Part shown: positions 1 to 13,290 of the stretch, piece after piece
Layout of the letters: each line of letters opens with the position of its first letter
Numbering within the stretch: position 1 is the first letter of the stretch
Program-made: the position numbers and the translations under genes
Notes under the pieces: generated by a model
Seen by the model: the letters and a program-made list of their open reading frames with translations, nothing else
Told to the model about the DNA's origin: nothing
Databases searched by the model: none
From: Plutella xylostella
Taxonomy: Eukaryota; Arthropoda; Insecta; Lepidoptera; Plutellidae
Length of the DNA: 64,000 bases
Reading direction: 5' to 3'
Assembly: GCF_932276165.1 (NCBI RefSeq)
Contig: NC_063992.1
Location: 3,420,001-3,484,000 of the forward strand

Positions 1-50
1 CATTTCTTTTGCGCAATAAAGATTTTTATTATTATTATTATTATTAACCA
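1..50 (+). mobile_element. LINE 3' tail ending in (TTA)n, cut by the window edge
   Basis: CATTTCTTTTGCGCAATAAAG followed by (TTA)n is the same ending as at 44961-45012. The rest of the element lies outside the window. Confidence 0.7.
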
Positions 51-1117
51 ACAAATGGGTCATTTTCAAATGACCTTGATATTTCTGATGATGGTAAGTA
101 GGTACTTATCATGTAAAAAAATAAGCAGAAGCATTTTTTCAGCTGTGTAGGCGGTGGCATGCTCTGGGACATATTATATAGAGGTCATCTCTTAATAATA
201 AATAAAAAAATAGTCAGAAAGTGTTAGAACAGAATTAATGAAAATGACCCAAATAAACAACAACGTCACGATAAAACGTCAACGTCAATCAAAAATGAAA
301 GTGACAGTTACTTTGTTTTTAAATCTATAGGCTTTGATCATCAAAATGCATCGCACATGATGCATGACGTCATCAGCACTTTTTTACTATTTCATGATTT
401 TCTCAAAAATGATACATCCAAAAAATACAAAAAAAAATTTTTTGTGGCCTTTAGAGCTAAATCTCGAAATGGTTTTCGATTTATAGAAGCTTTAATTTTT
501 TGAAATGTTGTCCATTTCTGTGCGGTTTTCAGGATACACTAACTGCATAAATAACTTGGTAATCCCATACAAATAAAATAATAAGCGCTTAAGTAGAGAA
601 TTAGTTAGGTACAAAGTTATTTATGCAGTTACTGCAGGTATCATGTTTGAATTAATAGGAGCTTTGATAGTTTGGCAAGACAAGGAGAGACATAACAGAA
701 GTGTAATGAAGCTGAATGACTGAATGATAGGTACCTACACCTATAATCATAATACCTAGGTAGACTTACCTATTATCATTTCTCATTATGTGTAGGTAAT
801 TTTTATTAGTAACCATACCCACATTGAATTGAAAAGGACACTTACTAATATATGTATCTTTGGGTCTATTCTATTGTTTTATTATATTTGATTGTCCGGA
901 TTTGTTCCCTATGAAATTACCTATCACCTGTTTGGTGATTGAGTTTCCGTGAAGGTAAATTAAGATCTCTTAATTCTCTATTATCTCGCTTTGGAAAGTC
1001 ACACTTACGTAGATCACTTAGTTAAGAGTAGTATAGTAGGTATGATACAATAGTCTCAAAGACATTTGACCTCAGATTCTCGAAAAAAAATCGGGACCAA
1101 ACCAAGAAGTCCACTAG
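51..1117. other. Non-coding, AT-rich
   Basis: No gene. It holds the dispersed repeat at 290-535 and several poly-A/T runs; the rest is unique-looking AT-rich sequence. Confidence 0.6.
290..535 (+). repeat. Diverged dispersed repeat, copy 1
   Basis: Shares with 45715-45965 the ordered blocks GACGTCA, a poly-A/T run ending TTTTTTGTG, AAATGGTTTTCGA and TTGAAATGTTGTC, at similar spacing. The class cannot be assigned. Confidence 0.55.
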
Positions 1118-1250
1118 GGGGGTCACTCTACGAAGTTTCGAAGCGCGAACCACGACCTATCTCGCTGTATTAAACGTGCCGATTTTACGAAAGCTCTCGT
1201 TCGTTAATTTTTTGTCATTGTAGTGTAGAGTAACCATGTAGAGTAACCCT
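1118..1250 (-). mobile_element. MITE, GGGTCACTCTA family, copy 1
   Basis: Ends GGGGTCACTCTACG and TAGAGTAACCCT. The interior carries the family marker CTATCTCG..TTAAACGTGCCGATT..CTCTCGTTCGTT, in the orientation opposite to the copies at 25.9 and 32.8 kb. Confidence 0.7.
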
Positions 1251-4200
1251 TCAGGTCTTTACCTATATTTACTAACTGAAAGCAGAAAGCGCCGTGCTCT
1301 ACTCCACCTAACTAAGTATTATGTTTTCATTTACTTTAAACAGACTCTTACTGGATAATAATTTAACGAGTTACCCATCTAATTCGAATCTCCTTTGAAC
1401 TGAAGTTAATGCTGCTCATTTTCAATTAGCGCCTCATAAAGTCTTTAACTGTAAATCACTAGGTAACCTATATTCGTCGGTGACCTACCGGCTTAGAAAC
1501 CATCCGTGAGAGTAGGTACGTATCTAACTAGCTATCCGTGTTGTTAAACAACGGCGCATGCGCGCAGGAGTCGTGGAGTTGCGGCTCTCTTTGTAGCCGC
1601 ATCAAAATAGACGCATTTCAAACAATGAGCGTGATTAATGAGTAAACACTTTTCAGTGTGCTCCCGAATATTAGCTGAAAGCTTCACGGCATTTTCAGCC
1701 GAATGTTGACGTGGTTAGTGGAGGTTTTGGCTCGTGTTGCGCACGCGCATGGCTTATGTTGGGCTGCACTGCTCAAGGCTCCGCCGAGTCTTGGCCGCTT
1801 CGGGTTTACAAACATGGCGGCGTGCTGAATTTCAATTCGCACGCGGTATAATTAGATAATTTTCCGTGTAAAATAAATATGGATATGTTTACTTTCGTTT
1901 GCTGCGCGGTTTCATAGAAATTATTGCTTGTTTTGAAGGTTTCGACTGTTTTGTTTACAGTTCTTAGTATTTACATTAGCTAGCTGGTCTTGCATTACAT
2001 AGTACTTGCATATATCATGAATATGAATTGGTTATTTCAGGTAAATCTATTAAAAGTGGTTCCTGGTACTTATACTTACCAATTTTGTATTACAAGTTAG
2101 TTACAAGGTAGGAATAAGTACAAGACATGACAAGACATGTAATGAGGTAAAAGTAGCTAAATGAAAAAAAACAGTATATGCATACGACAAAAGTATACGA
2201 AAAGGATACTTACACGATCAGCAAAATTGTAAGGAAAGCCAAAAAATATTAGTGTTAAGAATGTTTCATCAATTAATAAAATTTCATCCTGCATTATCTA
2301 TAGGTAGTTTTTTCCCTACTTCATAACTGTGTTCTACCTACCTAGTAGTTTTAATGTAGATGTTTATGTGCTTTATTTTGTAGACTATTCTTTATCTTTA
2401 ATTCATTTTAATTTACCCATTCATAATCAAAATTTTTCTTTAGGATACATTCTTAAACCTTATATTACCTATGGAATTAAGTCATTGACATAATCACGTA
2501 GTTAACAAGTAAATCAAACAAATAGGACAAGCAACGTAATCAGATTAAATCTCTAAACCTCATGATGTTATGGAATTCAATATTTTACGAGCCCACCTAA
2601 GTTCCAGTCTAATATTGGAATAGCTGTGAGACAAAGGCACAACTTTCATGGGATACGTAAATATGGAATTGGCTTATTATTTTGGTAAACAAAATTATGA
2701 AGTATACCTAAGTACTTATGCGAAAATAGATATTTAGCTAACATGTTTGACAATCGTAACATGATTTAAGCACAGTTACAGTTAAGATAATAATATTAAA
2801 TTGAAACTGTGTGAATTAATTTCATACTCTCCATTCTTAGCTTTCAGATATTGCTGAAGTGCCTAATATGTGTTGTCTATCTAGAATTTCTATTAAGTTT
2901 CAGTCATGTAAGTAGCTAACTACTATTAGTGACCAAATACCTCTAGCTGAAAAAATACAGAAAAAAAACTTTTTAAATGAAATAAAAGGTAAAAAATGTA
3001 AGACAATATTAAACGTTTTTCCCATGTGTTTTCCGTCAAAACTACCTACCTCCGGAATTAAGTAAGTACTTATAAATAAAAAACTCGACATTTAACTAAT
3101 AGTAAAAGCGGACTCCACACGTCCAGTCCAGTGGGAAGACACAGCACTCCGGGTGGTAGTCCCGCTGCTCTAAAGTATCATTGATAAAATTCTCAAACAC
3201 TACGGACCTTTCCAACATTCCCCAATTTTCGGGAATGAGTCATTTATTTTCGAGATAAGAATGTGTAATAACAATCATGTAGGCATTCGATGGAGCTTGT
3301 TAGGCGTAGCTTTGAGATAGGTCCCGTATTTTGTATTGCAGTTGAGTAGGACAAGTTTTTCTAATTAATAAGTTACTGATTTAATTAAGCAAACCCTATC
3401 GTTGCACTGCTACTTAGGTACCACTAAAAGAGATAAATATCCATCCCTAGAGCTAAATTCATGTATAGTTACAATTAAGTGAGTACTGCTGAATTCTAAA
3501 GCAGTCAAAACTGTATTCCAGGAGTCATTGAATTTATCCGATCACTTACTGTTTGCACTAATGGTGGCTACTTAGCCTTTTTGTTGACTGTACAATAATT
3601 TAGCACAAGATGCATCACTTCATGCCAAATAGGGAAGGATAGAAATAACAATAGGTGATTGAATCGACTACTTAGCTGCCAAATTAGCACTAGGCTCGTA
3701 TCAACTTAGATAAAATATCTATTACAAAAGGTTGTCTGTCTATCTAAGTACCAATATCCGGTGCCGCGATTCTCACAGAAGTTATTTCCACAAACGGTCG
3801 ATAGTTAATTACAATTTGCAGATAGGAGCCATTGACGTGATCCGCATCCAGCTTTGTTAATGGGTGGTGGTCGGGAGTGTGTGGCCCATTGTTCCCGTTT
3901 TAATGGCCTGTGCCCACCGCGGCTCGCGGCAAAAACGACACACGAAGCAGACGCACAAACAAAAAAAAAAAAAAAATTTCTCATTTAAAGAATTCCTAAT
4001 CTAACGTATTTCGCCATTGTCAGCGGACAGGCTAGGAATTCGTCAAAGCATTTTATCTGTAGCATTCACAGTTCGTTGCCGCCCGAGTGTTAAATTATTG
4101 CTGAGAGGCTTTTAACAGAGTTATCTGTGGGGTGAGAGTGAGCTCACCGGGACGAGCGCCGATGTCCGGCGATAACTGCCTTTGTCCCCCGTGGACAAGC

Positions 4201-6525
4201 CGGTACCGTAAGCACGGCAGAGATTACGCCACATAGCTCAGATAGCACGACCACCTCACAGACACATTACAGCCTACAAGGGCCCGACGACTGCCGAACA
4301 TGTTAAGTGGAACGCTAATAGAAATCTCTGGTCCTTCGGAGAAACGCACAATAATTAGTTTAATGGTCGAAAACTAATCAAAGACGCCGTTATCGGTGAC
4401 GGCTCAGCTTGTATAACTGTAATCGTTAACAAAATGGATGGACAATTAGCTTTACAATGGGCTCTGAGTGTTTTCTTTTCAGTGCAACATTTCCCACGGT
4501 TTCGTGGATGGCATAGAAATAATGACTTTATAAGAAAATGTGATGAAAAATGATAATGCGTGATGTGTGATGGGGAGAGATGGGCGGGCGGGCGGCCACC
4601 AGGTGGGCACATTAGCGCGGGCACTCTCGCGGGCACTCTTCATCTTTATGATAATTATTTCGTGTTTGTTTTCGACGAAACAATCGGTTGATCGGCCGCC
4701 GCGCCGCTTCTCGGAACGAACCTCCATTGTGGTAAATTAAAGCCGCCGGGACCCCTGCCACGGCGCGGGAGATAATTCGACAGGATGCCGCTTATTATTA
4801 ATTGCACTATGACTTGTTGAAATAGAGCTTAAGACTTTAGTGAGTCATTCATTGTGGTGGCCGCTTCCTCCCCGGCCGCGTGGGAAACACAAACGTCATT
4901 TAACTAACGACAGACCCAATAAAAGGATATCTCCAACTCGATCCTTCCTTTCTGTTCCATTTCTGAATTAGGTAGCCCGTGGAAGGCCTGCCGTGATTGT
5001 TGAGTTAAGTTAAGTTACGATCATTTCGATCATCGAATGGCACTCAGAATGGAGTACTTACTACTTACTTCGATGTGGAATTGAAATGGGAGCGGATAAC
5101 GACATTTCCCGGGACACGCCGCAGTGCTGCAGAATCAATTAGCTCGCGGGAGGTAAAGCGATAAATTTCCAATTAAATAGAGGGCAAGTGCTCACTTGCG
5201 CCGGTCACTGGACGCCGTCGTTTCGTTAACTAGACTTTAACAAGGCAGTAAACGGAGGGACCGGCCAGACACTGGTGACCAATAAAAAGATACTCGTAAA
5301 TAAGCCGAACGGTTGTAATAAAAAAGGGAAACCTCATAATGTTTACAATCTTGTGGCTTTATTCACTTTGTGTTCCAATTTCATGCTAAATCGAGCGCAT
5401 AAAATCTTCCTTTATCGGGCAGACTATCCGTCGCGGGCGCAATCCCCGCGCCCCGCCGCCCCCGCCCCGCTCCCCGCTCATGCCATGCCACCGAAGCCGA
5501 AGCAGCTCAATAAAATAAAAATCTAACAACGCAGAATGAATCGTTGAAAGGATAAATTTATTATCATTCTATTTATGAGATCAAAATATACGGTTGAAAA
5601 ATGCGACCTCTGTTATTTAACGTCTCTATTCCCTCCATTCGGATTCCTTGCCAGACATTCGAAGTAGATAATTTTACTTTTAAGTATCCTGCTATTTAGT
5701 TGGTTTTAGTCGGTTTTATTGTTTTACAAAACAATCAGGAACAGACTTTCCCTTAACGCGCTTTATTTCCACGATTGCATGCAATAGGTGGAACTGCCTA
5801 TAGCGTATTAACATAAATAGAATTGCACTACGCATTATCGGTATCAATAAAATTTTACAGCGCGAGATAAGAACTCGTTTGATGGCTCGGCTCGGCGGGG
5901 CTCGGCGAGCGTCGAGAGTGCGGCTGCCGCGGTGTCGATGGCCGCCACCTGGCCGTGGGACCCCGCTCCCGATCCATCATGTCCCGCGTGCGTCACATAC
6001 CCGCACTCCACAAAAACCACCCGCCAATGAAATCTCAATACTTATCCAGTCCAACTCTACCCATAACCGTAGGCGCAAAAAAAAACCACTCGCCCCAGCA
6101 TCAACACGACAATGCTACAATACATTATCTAGCCGAGTGTATGTGGACAGCATTTTCCCGTGCCGAGAACTGGTCTAGCGCAACGCGCATTACGATGTAA
6201 ATGGCACGTACATCTCTACAGGTGCAGAGAGGGACCTGAACTCGACGCGAGCAAACAGACAGCCTATAGCCGACGCATTCTACCACTTCTTTAACCATCG
6301 CCGCCTGGGTTCGGACTGTGGAGGAGAGGTGAGGCCCAGGCCCGCAGTGTGTAGCGTGCGTGAGGAAGTATCGCTCTCACCGATCATGTTTCAAAGTCTT
6401 TTAATAGAATTTCCACAGGTGCAGGTTTGCCGAGACACGGCGGCGGCGACGCTCGGCCCGTCCCGAGTTGTCTTCAATTCGAATCTATTCAGCAACACAT
6501 TTATGATGCATCAATAGTACTTATG
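1251..6525. other. Non-coding 3' flank of dpp with GC-richer blocks
   Basis: No gene seen. AT-rich sequence alternates with less repetitive, GC-richer blocks at about 1540-1850, 3850-4330, 4560-4790, 5420-5480 and 5870-6010, with a 16-base poly-A at 3961. Open frames here are short and without protein character. These blocks would suit regulatory DNA, which cannot be shown by eye. Confidence 0.5.
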
Positions 6526-6529
6526 TACA

Positions 6530-6744
6530 TGTAGCGACACATGTTATAGTCACGTTTTGCAATGTCAGCTTTCTAGTAACTTCCAGTAGCGATCAATGCG
6601 CGGACGCTAGTCGTCTCGCGCCCGTCACTTATAACACACTTGTAAAAATGTAATTTGGAAATTATCAGTAAATAGTTTGGCCTCAAGAAATCCGGCATTC
6701 GTCATTTACCATCAACCCCATAGTCACCCACATGTAACCCTAAA
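6530..6744 (+). repeat. 5' long terminal repeat
   Basis: 215 bp, TGTAGCGACAC..CCCTAAA, preceded by TACA. The direct repeat of it lies 1,017 bp downstream. Confidence 0.9.
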
Positions 6745-7546
6745 TTGGTGACCACCGACAATCGGAACACGCAACTTTCTGAAGAAATGATGGAGTCAGC
6801 ACGGCGATGACGCGGCGCAGCATGGAACGGCGTGGACGAGACGGCTCCCCCAGCAGGGCCATGGGGTAACAGGCGACAACACATGAAGAAATTATAATCA
6901 TCTACTGGAAGTGCATCACCCCTTCACAAAATTTGGTTACGCAACGCAGAAGTAATTAGCGTATCGAAGCATCTCAAGTCAGGACCTGGACGAGCGGAAC
7001 ACACATAGAAGGTACGATTGCGCGTTCACGACGGCAGGTCAACGGGCGGTAATCGGCGCTTCTGAAGTTAGCGAGTTGTGGGCTGTTTTCCTCGCTGCGA
7101 GGCTGCCGAGCTGGAGCATAGTGGACTGGTCACCCACGCGGAGGCTCACTCGAGGGTCCTCATGGAAGTTCCCGCCAGGATGGACGAGAGGTGCAACGAA
7201 AGAAGCTATTTTTAGATCGGAAATTCCCACATGGTTCAATCACACACGAGGTCGGATTCGTAGAACCGAGGTAGCCGCGTTCATCTTGCACGGTCAGCGG
7301 AATGTGATAAGCGCGTCGCGAGTGAACATAGTGCTACGTAGTTTTACCAAGTGGTTTATTGTGTGAGATTTATAAGTTTGATTTCTTAATGTGGTAGATT
7401 GAAATGTAATCTTGTAATTTCTGTTTTATTTGGTATTGTTTGTTTCAAGTTTAAAGCTCCGTAAGAGAGGCTTTTGTAACATACGTATTACCTATGTAGT
7501 AGTATTGAAAATTTTTGACAAAAATTTTGAAAAACGGGGGAAGTGA

Positions 7547-7764
7547 TGTAGCGACACATGTTATAGTCACGTTTTGCAATGTCAGCTTTCTAGTAACTTC
7601 CAGTAGCGATCAATGCGCGGACGCTAGTCGTCTCGCGCCCGTCACTTATAACACACTTGTAAAAATGTAATTTGGAAATTATCAGTAAATAGTTTGGCCT
7701 CAAGAAATCCGGCATTCGTCATTTACCATCAACCCCATAGTCATCCACCTCTTTATACCCTAAA
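7547..7764 (+). repeat. 3' long terminal repeat
   Basis: 218 bp, preceded by the GGGGGAAGTGA polypurine tract and followed by TACA. Confidence 0.9.
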
Positions 7765-8778
7765 TACACATCGTCTTTTTGCTAGTTTCAACTCGATGAC
7801 TTTTATTAATGAGTTTCCAATAAGAAAATAACTTATATCGTCTTAATATACACTGCAATTGCTTTCTATCTATTCACACTCGAAGCAGCAGATAACAGTA
7901 AAGCTGAGCATTAACGGGCGCAGGAGCGCGCCTCGGGAAGACGTGATGTCTGCCACAACTAAATAAACAAGTAAGTATAATTAATTGATGTTCTAATGTA
8001 GAGTTGTATTCGTTGTTTTGTAATCCCAGAGCGTTAGGCCTCATGCACACACAGCCAAGTTGAGAACTGCCTACGGCTACGCAGCCTTTTATAATATAAA
8101 AATCATAATAATGTTTTAACGTTTCGATTCGACACGCGGACAAAAAAGAAAACAAAGACAATAATCATTTAGTGAAGGCACGAATTCCAACAGAACACAC
8201 AGCGCTGATAGGCCGGCGGGGCCACTCGCCTGTTGCTAGACGCATTCGATGCTTTGATTAATTAGCTTTAATTTGTAATAATTTAATTTGTAATGTGTGT
8301 GTAATTTGTAATAATCTTTAATAGTATCCTTGTCCCCTGCTGGATATGCCTATGTATCATCCTTAAATAAGTAAATAAGATCTAGAGATGGTACATCTAT
8401 AAATAAATCTCTAGATTTACTTCGTCTACGGATAGTTGGTGTAACTAAAAATATTATCAGTTAGTCAAGAAAGTCACGGTAAATTATATTATTAAAGTAG
8501 CAACATCGCGACTACTTTAAACCGGACTCATTATGATTGATTTCACTCACATGATTCTCTGTCTATCTACTTTTATTTTGACAATTTTAGTTATTGTATT
8601 GAAATCTGAGAAATGTGTTGACAAATAAATTACATAGCTAGATAGATCTCTATAAAAAAATTACTTTCGTTAAAATCAAATGTAGAGTGACTGTAAGGAG
8701 TGACCCCAGCGGTGTTTACACGCTATCTTGTGGATGGAGGCTCGTAGAGTACCCACGGGGAGTTCTATTTGACGAACA

Positions 8779-8818
8779 ACACACACACACACACATACAT
8801 ACATACACACACACACAA
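8779..8818 (+). repeat. (AC)n microsatellite interrupted by ACAT units
   Basis: About 40 bp of AC dinucleotides with a central (ACAT)3. Confidence 0.9.
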
Positions 8819-11800
8819 CATACTCTCATACATTGTAGCTTCCTATCTTGTGAAGCTTTTCCAGTCGGCCGATGTCTAATAAACCCGGGCATTGATGATT
8901 AAGACCAAATAATTATGTTTTCATGATTTCACTCTGGTTGAAATGATTCATGCTTGGTCACAGTGAACCTGTTTAGACTGGAAAATTCAGGTCTCGAATC
9001 AATCATCTCAATTATTGTTATATTTATTTCGATATATTGAAATTGCTAGACTAGACCCATCTATACCTACTTCTGTAGAGTAGGTAGGTATAATACTGAC
9101 ATAGGTTATATATAAAAACATTTACACAGATAAATCTAGGCGTTGCCAGTGAAATAACAATAGTTTATAGATATAAATGGGGTCTATTATACCAGATATG
9201 GGTTGGACATTAATAAATTAGGAGTAAATAAATAGCTCTGATTCAGTCGTATATGGACTATAAATATTGATTTTATTGCCAGTTCGATTCAGATTGAGAT
9301 AACAATACGTACATATTAGTAGGTATAAAGTTTACAACAAGTTATACGAGTGGAAATGACAAGTAACGTAGGTACGTGTATGTATTATACTATTATACGT
9401 TTAAGCATTCCTGATATACCTTAGTTAAATGTAAATGCGCCGTTAATTATTTAATAAGTTTCTATAATTTAACATCGTTTGTTTTCCATAAAGCTTCAGT
9501 TTCGATCTACTTAGTTTTAAGGGTGCCATAAAGTGAGTCAATTTTACACACCCCATAATAAGGGGCTAATTTAACGCGTTATAATAACAGGACCAATCGC
9601 CAACAATAAACGCATTGAAGCAACTATTTATTGCACAAAAGCAGTTCAAACAAAGCTCTACCTGTGACTCGTACATTTTAGCACCTACACAAAAACGCCC
9701 TAAAACTGAAGTTTCGACAATAAATTAATAACTCATCGAGACGCAACCATCGTCATCAATTATGAGACAAAGGGCCGTCGGCGCGGCGCAGGTACGGATA
9801 GAGCTGTTATAAATCTGGGCGAGCGGTCGAGCGGCCACACAGCCAGCCTCGACCGCATTATGCAGTTTTTTTGGTGAAAACTTTTTGCTCGATGGCATTC
9901 GCTTTGTGTTACTACTTCCGTCGATTTTTTATGGTGGCGCTAAGGTGGGACAAAGGCGGTAATATACGAGCCAAAATACTTACACAGCGGCGCTTCGCCT
10001 TCATCCCTCGAGTGACGAGAAAGTGCACATACCGGCGTGCGTCAGCGCCATGGTATGCGCGGCCATTATTGTTTATTTACTGCTACATGGCTACTGGTAA
10101 AAATAAATTAAAACAATTATAGGTGTCCGCTCAAATTGTGCGCGGCGTAATAACTCCACTTATTGCTTTTTTTCTCCCATATCACGATCGTAATTACTTA
10201 TTAAGCCAGATGTTTTAAACAACATTCTTGCGGTTTTATTTCATTTGTCTTGCGGTGATTATGTAAATTGAATGTTTTCGGCCAAGTTTTCGGCGTGAGA
10301 AAAGTTCTGGAGAAGAATAAGCATATGTTTAATTGTAGCTAATATATGATACCAATCGGCGTTGAGAGGTGTAGTCGTAAATAAGTAGAAATAACAAACA
10401 ATGACGTCACCGGGCGGGTGACAGCGGCCATGATGCACAAAGCGGCGCGCGCAACGCACAATGCGCTCCAAATCTCCACCAACAAAAAAGGTACCGTAAA
10501 CCGCACACTCGACAATGTGCGTGTTTGTGTTATCTCTGCTTTTGTGCGACCACTCGACCCTTTGTGTGCCTGTTAACTTTCCCTTAGCGCCACAAGGAGC
10601 CTCTTCAGCCCCGTGTAATATTTGCCGGGCTCTGTTTGTTCACTGCAGCGCCTAGACAGATTATCCCCATTGTTACAAGTCTAGAAAGGGCCGATACTCA
10701 CTCGCTTCTGTTCTAAGAATCATAATTACGGTCCGCTTTTATGTTTCACTTACTTAATACTGTAGACTCAGAAATCAGTTTTGTCTTATCAATGGAGGGT
10801 TAGGTTCGATCCTAACGGAACCTTAAGTATCGTGTGAATCATAATTTTAAATATTTCCATGTATCCTAGGGAATATTATTTAACCAATACCCAAAATGGA
10901 GAATACCTAAGTGTATTAGTAACAGAATGAACACAAATTAAATAAGAATAACTTTGGTTTTTTGGCAAAACTTTCAAACCAAGGCTACGCGTTGATGTCT
11001 TTTATATGGGCGTAGTCGAATATAAAGCGCTGCCCGTTCCGGCACAATTAATCGTACTTATATTATGGATTTTGTGTTAGTTTTTTTTGTTAAATATGCT
11101 ATTTGCATGCATATATTATTTATAATTAATTTATATTCTGATTGACGACTAACATGCGATATGTGATTTTTTTAACCTAAAAAATACCTTGAATCTTCTA
11201 TCCTTACTGTGGGTAGGTACTTTGGCTAAGTCACATCGTGATAAGCAATTTTATTTTTAACTCCTGTGGTCTAGAGTCTCATTCACTGCCAGATTCAACA
11301 CTCTATCTATCGATAGCACATATAATTTAGTTTCATACAATTTTGACGTACAAAAAGTTGCATTCTGTGAAAATCGTATGAAAGTAACTGTCGGCTATCT
11401 ATAGATATAGTTATTTAAACTTACAGTTAGGCTATAGCAAGAGTCGACACAAAAACGCATTTAATTCATCTGCTGTATACATACTTAATAGGACATATAA
11501 TTATGTTTTTTTGCGATACAAGTATTACATATTATCCATCCTATTGATTTAATGGTCTTTTTAAAGTACAATTTACAAGTTATGTCCTTACCCCAGTATC
11601 CAGCAGTACCTAAGTGGTACGTAGGTATTTGGTATACTTACCAAATATTTGGTAAGACTGACCAAAATATGTAAGACTACGACTACCTATTTTGTGAAAA
11701 CTATGAAAAAAAAACGATTTTTAAAATAGCAGTTTAAAAACATATTTTATGTTTTTATCTGCAGTTCATAAAGTAGGTATTATGCTGGGAATATTGCTTT

Positions 11801-12029
11801 ACATTTCCCAATAAATCCAGACCGTGGCAGTTCAGATCAGTTTAAAATATTCTAGCTTGACTGTAGTCTACATTCACAACCATTGCTAGCTGACCTATTC
11901 TCAACTAAGACCTCATAACGACGTAAGGGTAAAAAAATCTATTGCTCTTCTGTAGCGGCTGATTAAAGCCCAGTTCCCAGTGGCTCGTTAGCGATGTACG
12001 GGATAATTTCTTAATCTCCGGGAGGGCGT

Positions 12030-12102
12030 GTGGGGGGTCCCGCGGAGGGGAGAGGGGGGGGGGGGAAGGGGAGAGGGAGGGAAGGGATATTCGGGGGGTC
12101 GG
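12030..12102 (+). other. G-run cluster (G-quadruplex-prone)
   Basis: At least eight runs of three or more G within about 70 bp, including one run of about twelve at 12054-12065. Only the plus strand is G-rich. No gene adjoins it. Confidence 0.7.
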
Positions 12103-13198
12103 GCCGCCATTGAGCGCGCCGCCCGGAGGTTTGTGTCCTCAGGGACTTGCCACATCTGGTCGAATATATTCGCTTTGATCTATTGCTTTTTTTTTAGTTT
12201 ACTTATTTTGAAGATGCTGGTGCTGTCTTAAAATAGATTACCATGTAAATAATATTATGTATAGGGTGTGATAATAAGTCATTCATTACATGAATCCATT
12301 AAACATCATTAAAAATAAAAGTCTAGATTGTATTTATTAAATCACACTTGGCTTGCTTATTTCAGATGGCTATACGGTGAGGTAGGAATCATATTGTTTG
12401 CTGGTGTTAAACATAGGTAATTTATAATAATTATGAATGCGTATTTTCATATCGGTCGGATCGGTGTGGTTGCTCCCTCGAGTTATATTGCCCTACAGAC
12501 ATTGATCGCCTAAACCACATAAAATCTAGATGTAAAACAAACATTTTCCTGTTGTAAAAATCTAAGTTTATTTTAAAAAACTCAGAACTTTAACTCTGAA
12601 CCTAAACTAATTTTAAAAACTAATAGCTAAACCTATTTGGGTGAATATTTATAAATCGCTACACAGAGCAGTCCTTCGTGGGTTGTGGATGATATGTACT
12701 ATAGTTTAAGAAAGTTATGTGCCTTTTGTTTTAAGTTTGATAATTTTTTTTAGGTCTCGTTCTATGTGTAGAAGTTTGAAGTTAAGTCTAGTAGGAAAGT
12801 AAGTACCTTCATGGCTATCCTATGACAAATTTACAAATAATTAAATTTTCGTATGTAATTAAAATTTATATCTTCTTCTATCCATCTTAGCTAACCACTT
12901 ACCTAATTAGAACCAAAATTAAGTGGCATTAAAAGTACATTTTAATAGGTATACTTGTTATTCCAGTTAGTTAAAAAACCGATCCCTACTTAATGTAACA
13001 TGTCCATTATTTGTTTTTTTAATCGTGAATTGGATATTTACTACTTTAACGTTGTAAATAGCAGTAATCTTTGTTTTGTTAATGCTTGTTGGAAAGAAAA
13101 CAAAATTTCCAAAAACGTGAGTAAATATTAGCTCGGCGGACCATTCTTCAAAACAAGCGGAAAGCAGAAAAAAGACATTAACAAGTGGGGTCCTGATG

Positions 13199-13290
13199 GA
13201 GTGGCTCAGGGGAGGGGAGGGGAGGGGGAGGGGGAGGGAGGGCGGGGGTGCGCGGCGGGGGCGGGGGGTGCGCGGGTGCGAGCGGGACGG
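13199..13290 (+). other. G-run cluster (G-quadruplex-prone)
   Basis: Repeated GGGGA units (GGGGAGGGGAGGGGAGGGGG and beyond), then GCGCGGCGGGGGCGGGGGG. The opposite strand gives a spurious open frame of 149 codons rich in Pro/Arg/Ser. Confidence 0.7.

Larger units (their letters stand above)
6530..7764 (+). mobile_element. Internally deleted LTR retrotransposon (Ty3/Gypsy-like), 1,235 bp
   Basis: The 5' LTR is 6530-6744 and the 3' LTR 7547-7764, both starting TGTAGCGACACATG and ending CCCTAAA. The 4-bp target duplication TACA is at 6526-6529 and 7765-7768. The 5' LTR is followed at once by TTGGTGACC, a primer-binding-site-like sequence beginning TGG. The 3' LTR is preceded by the purine-rich AAAACGGGGGAAGTGA. 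Both signals put the element on the plus strand. The 802-bp interior has only short frames and no recognisable gag, protease, RT or integrase, so it must depend on other copies. The LTRs are almost identical over their first ~197 bp but differ strongly in the last ~18 bp. Confidence 0.9.

Noticed and set aside
10801..10820. B-box-like GGTTCGATCC, possible tRNA
   Set aside because: No A box at the right distance and no cloverleaf can be folded by eye.
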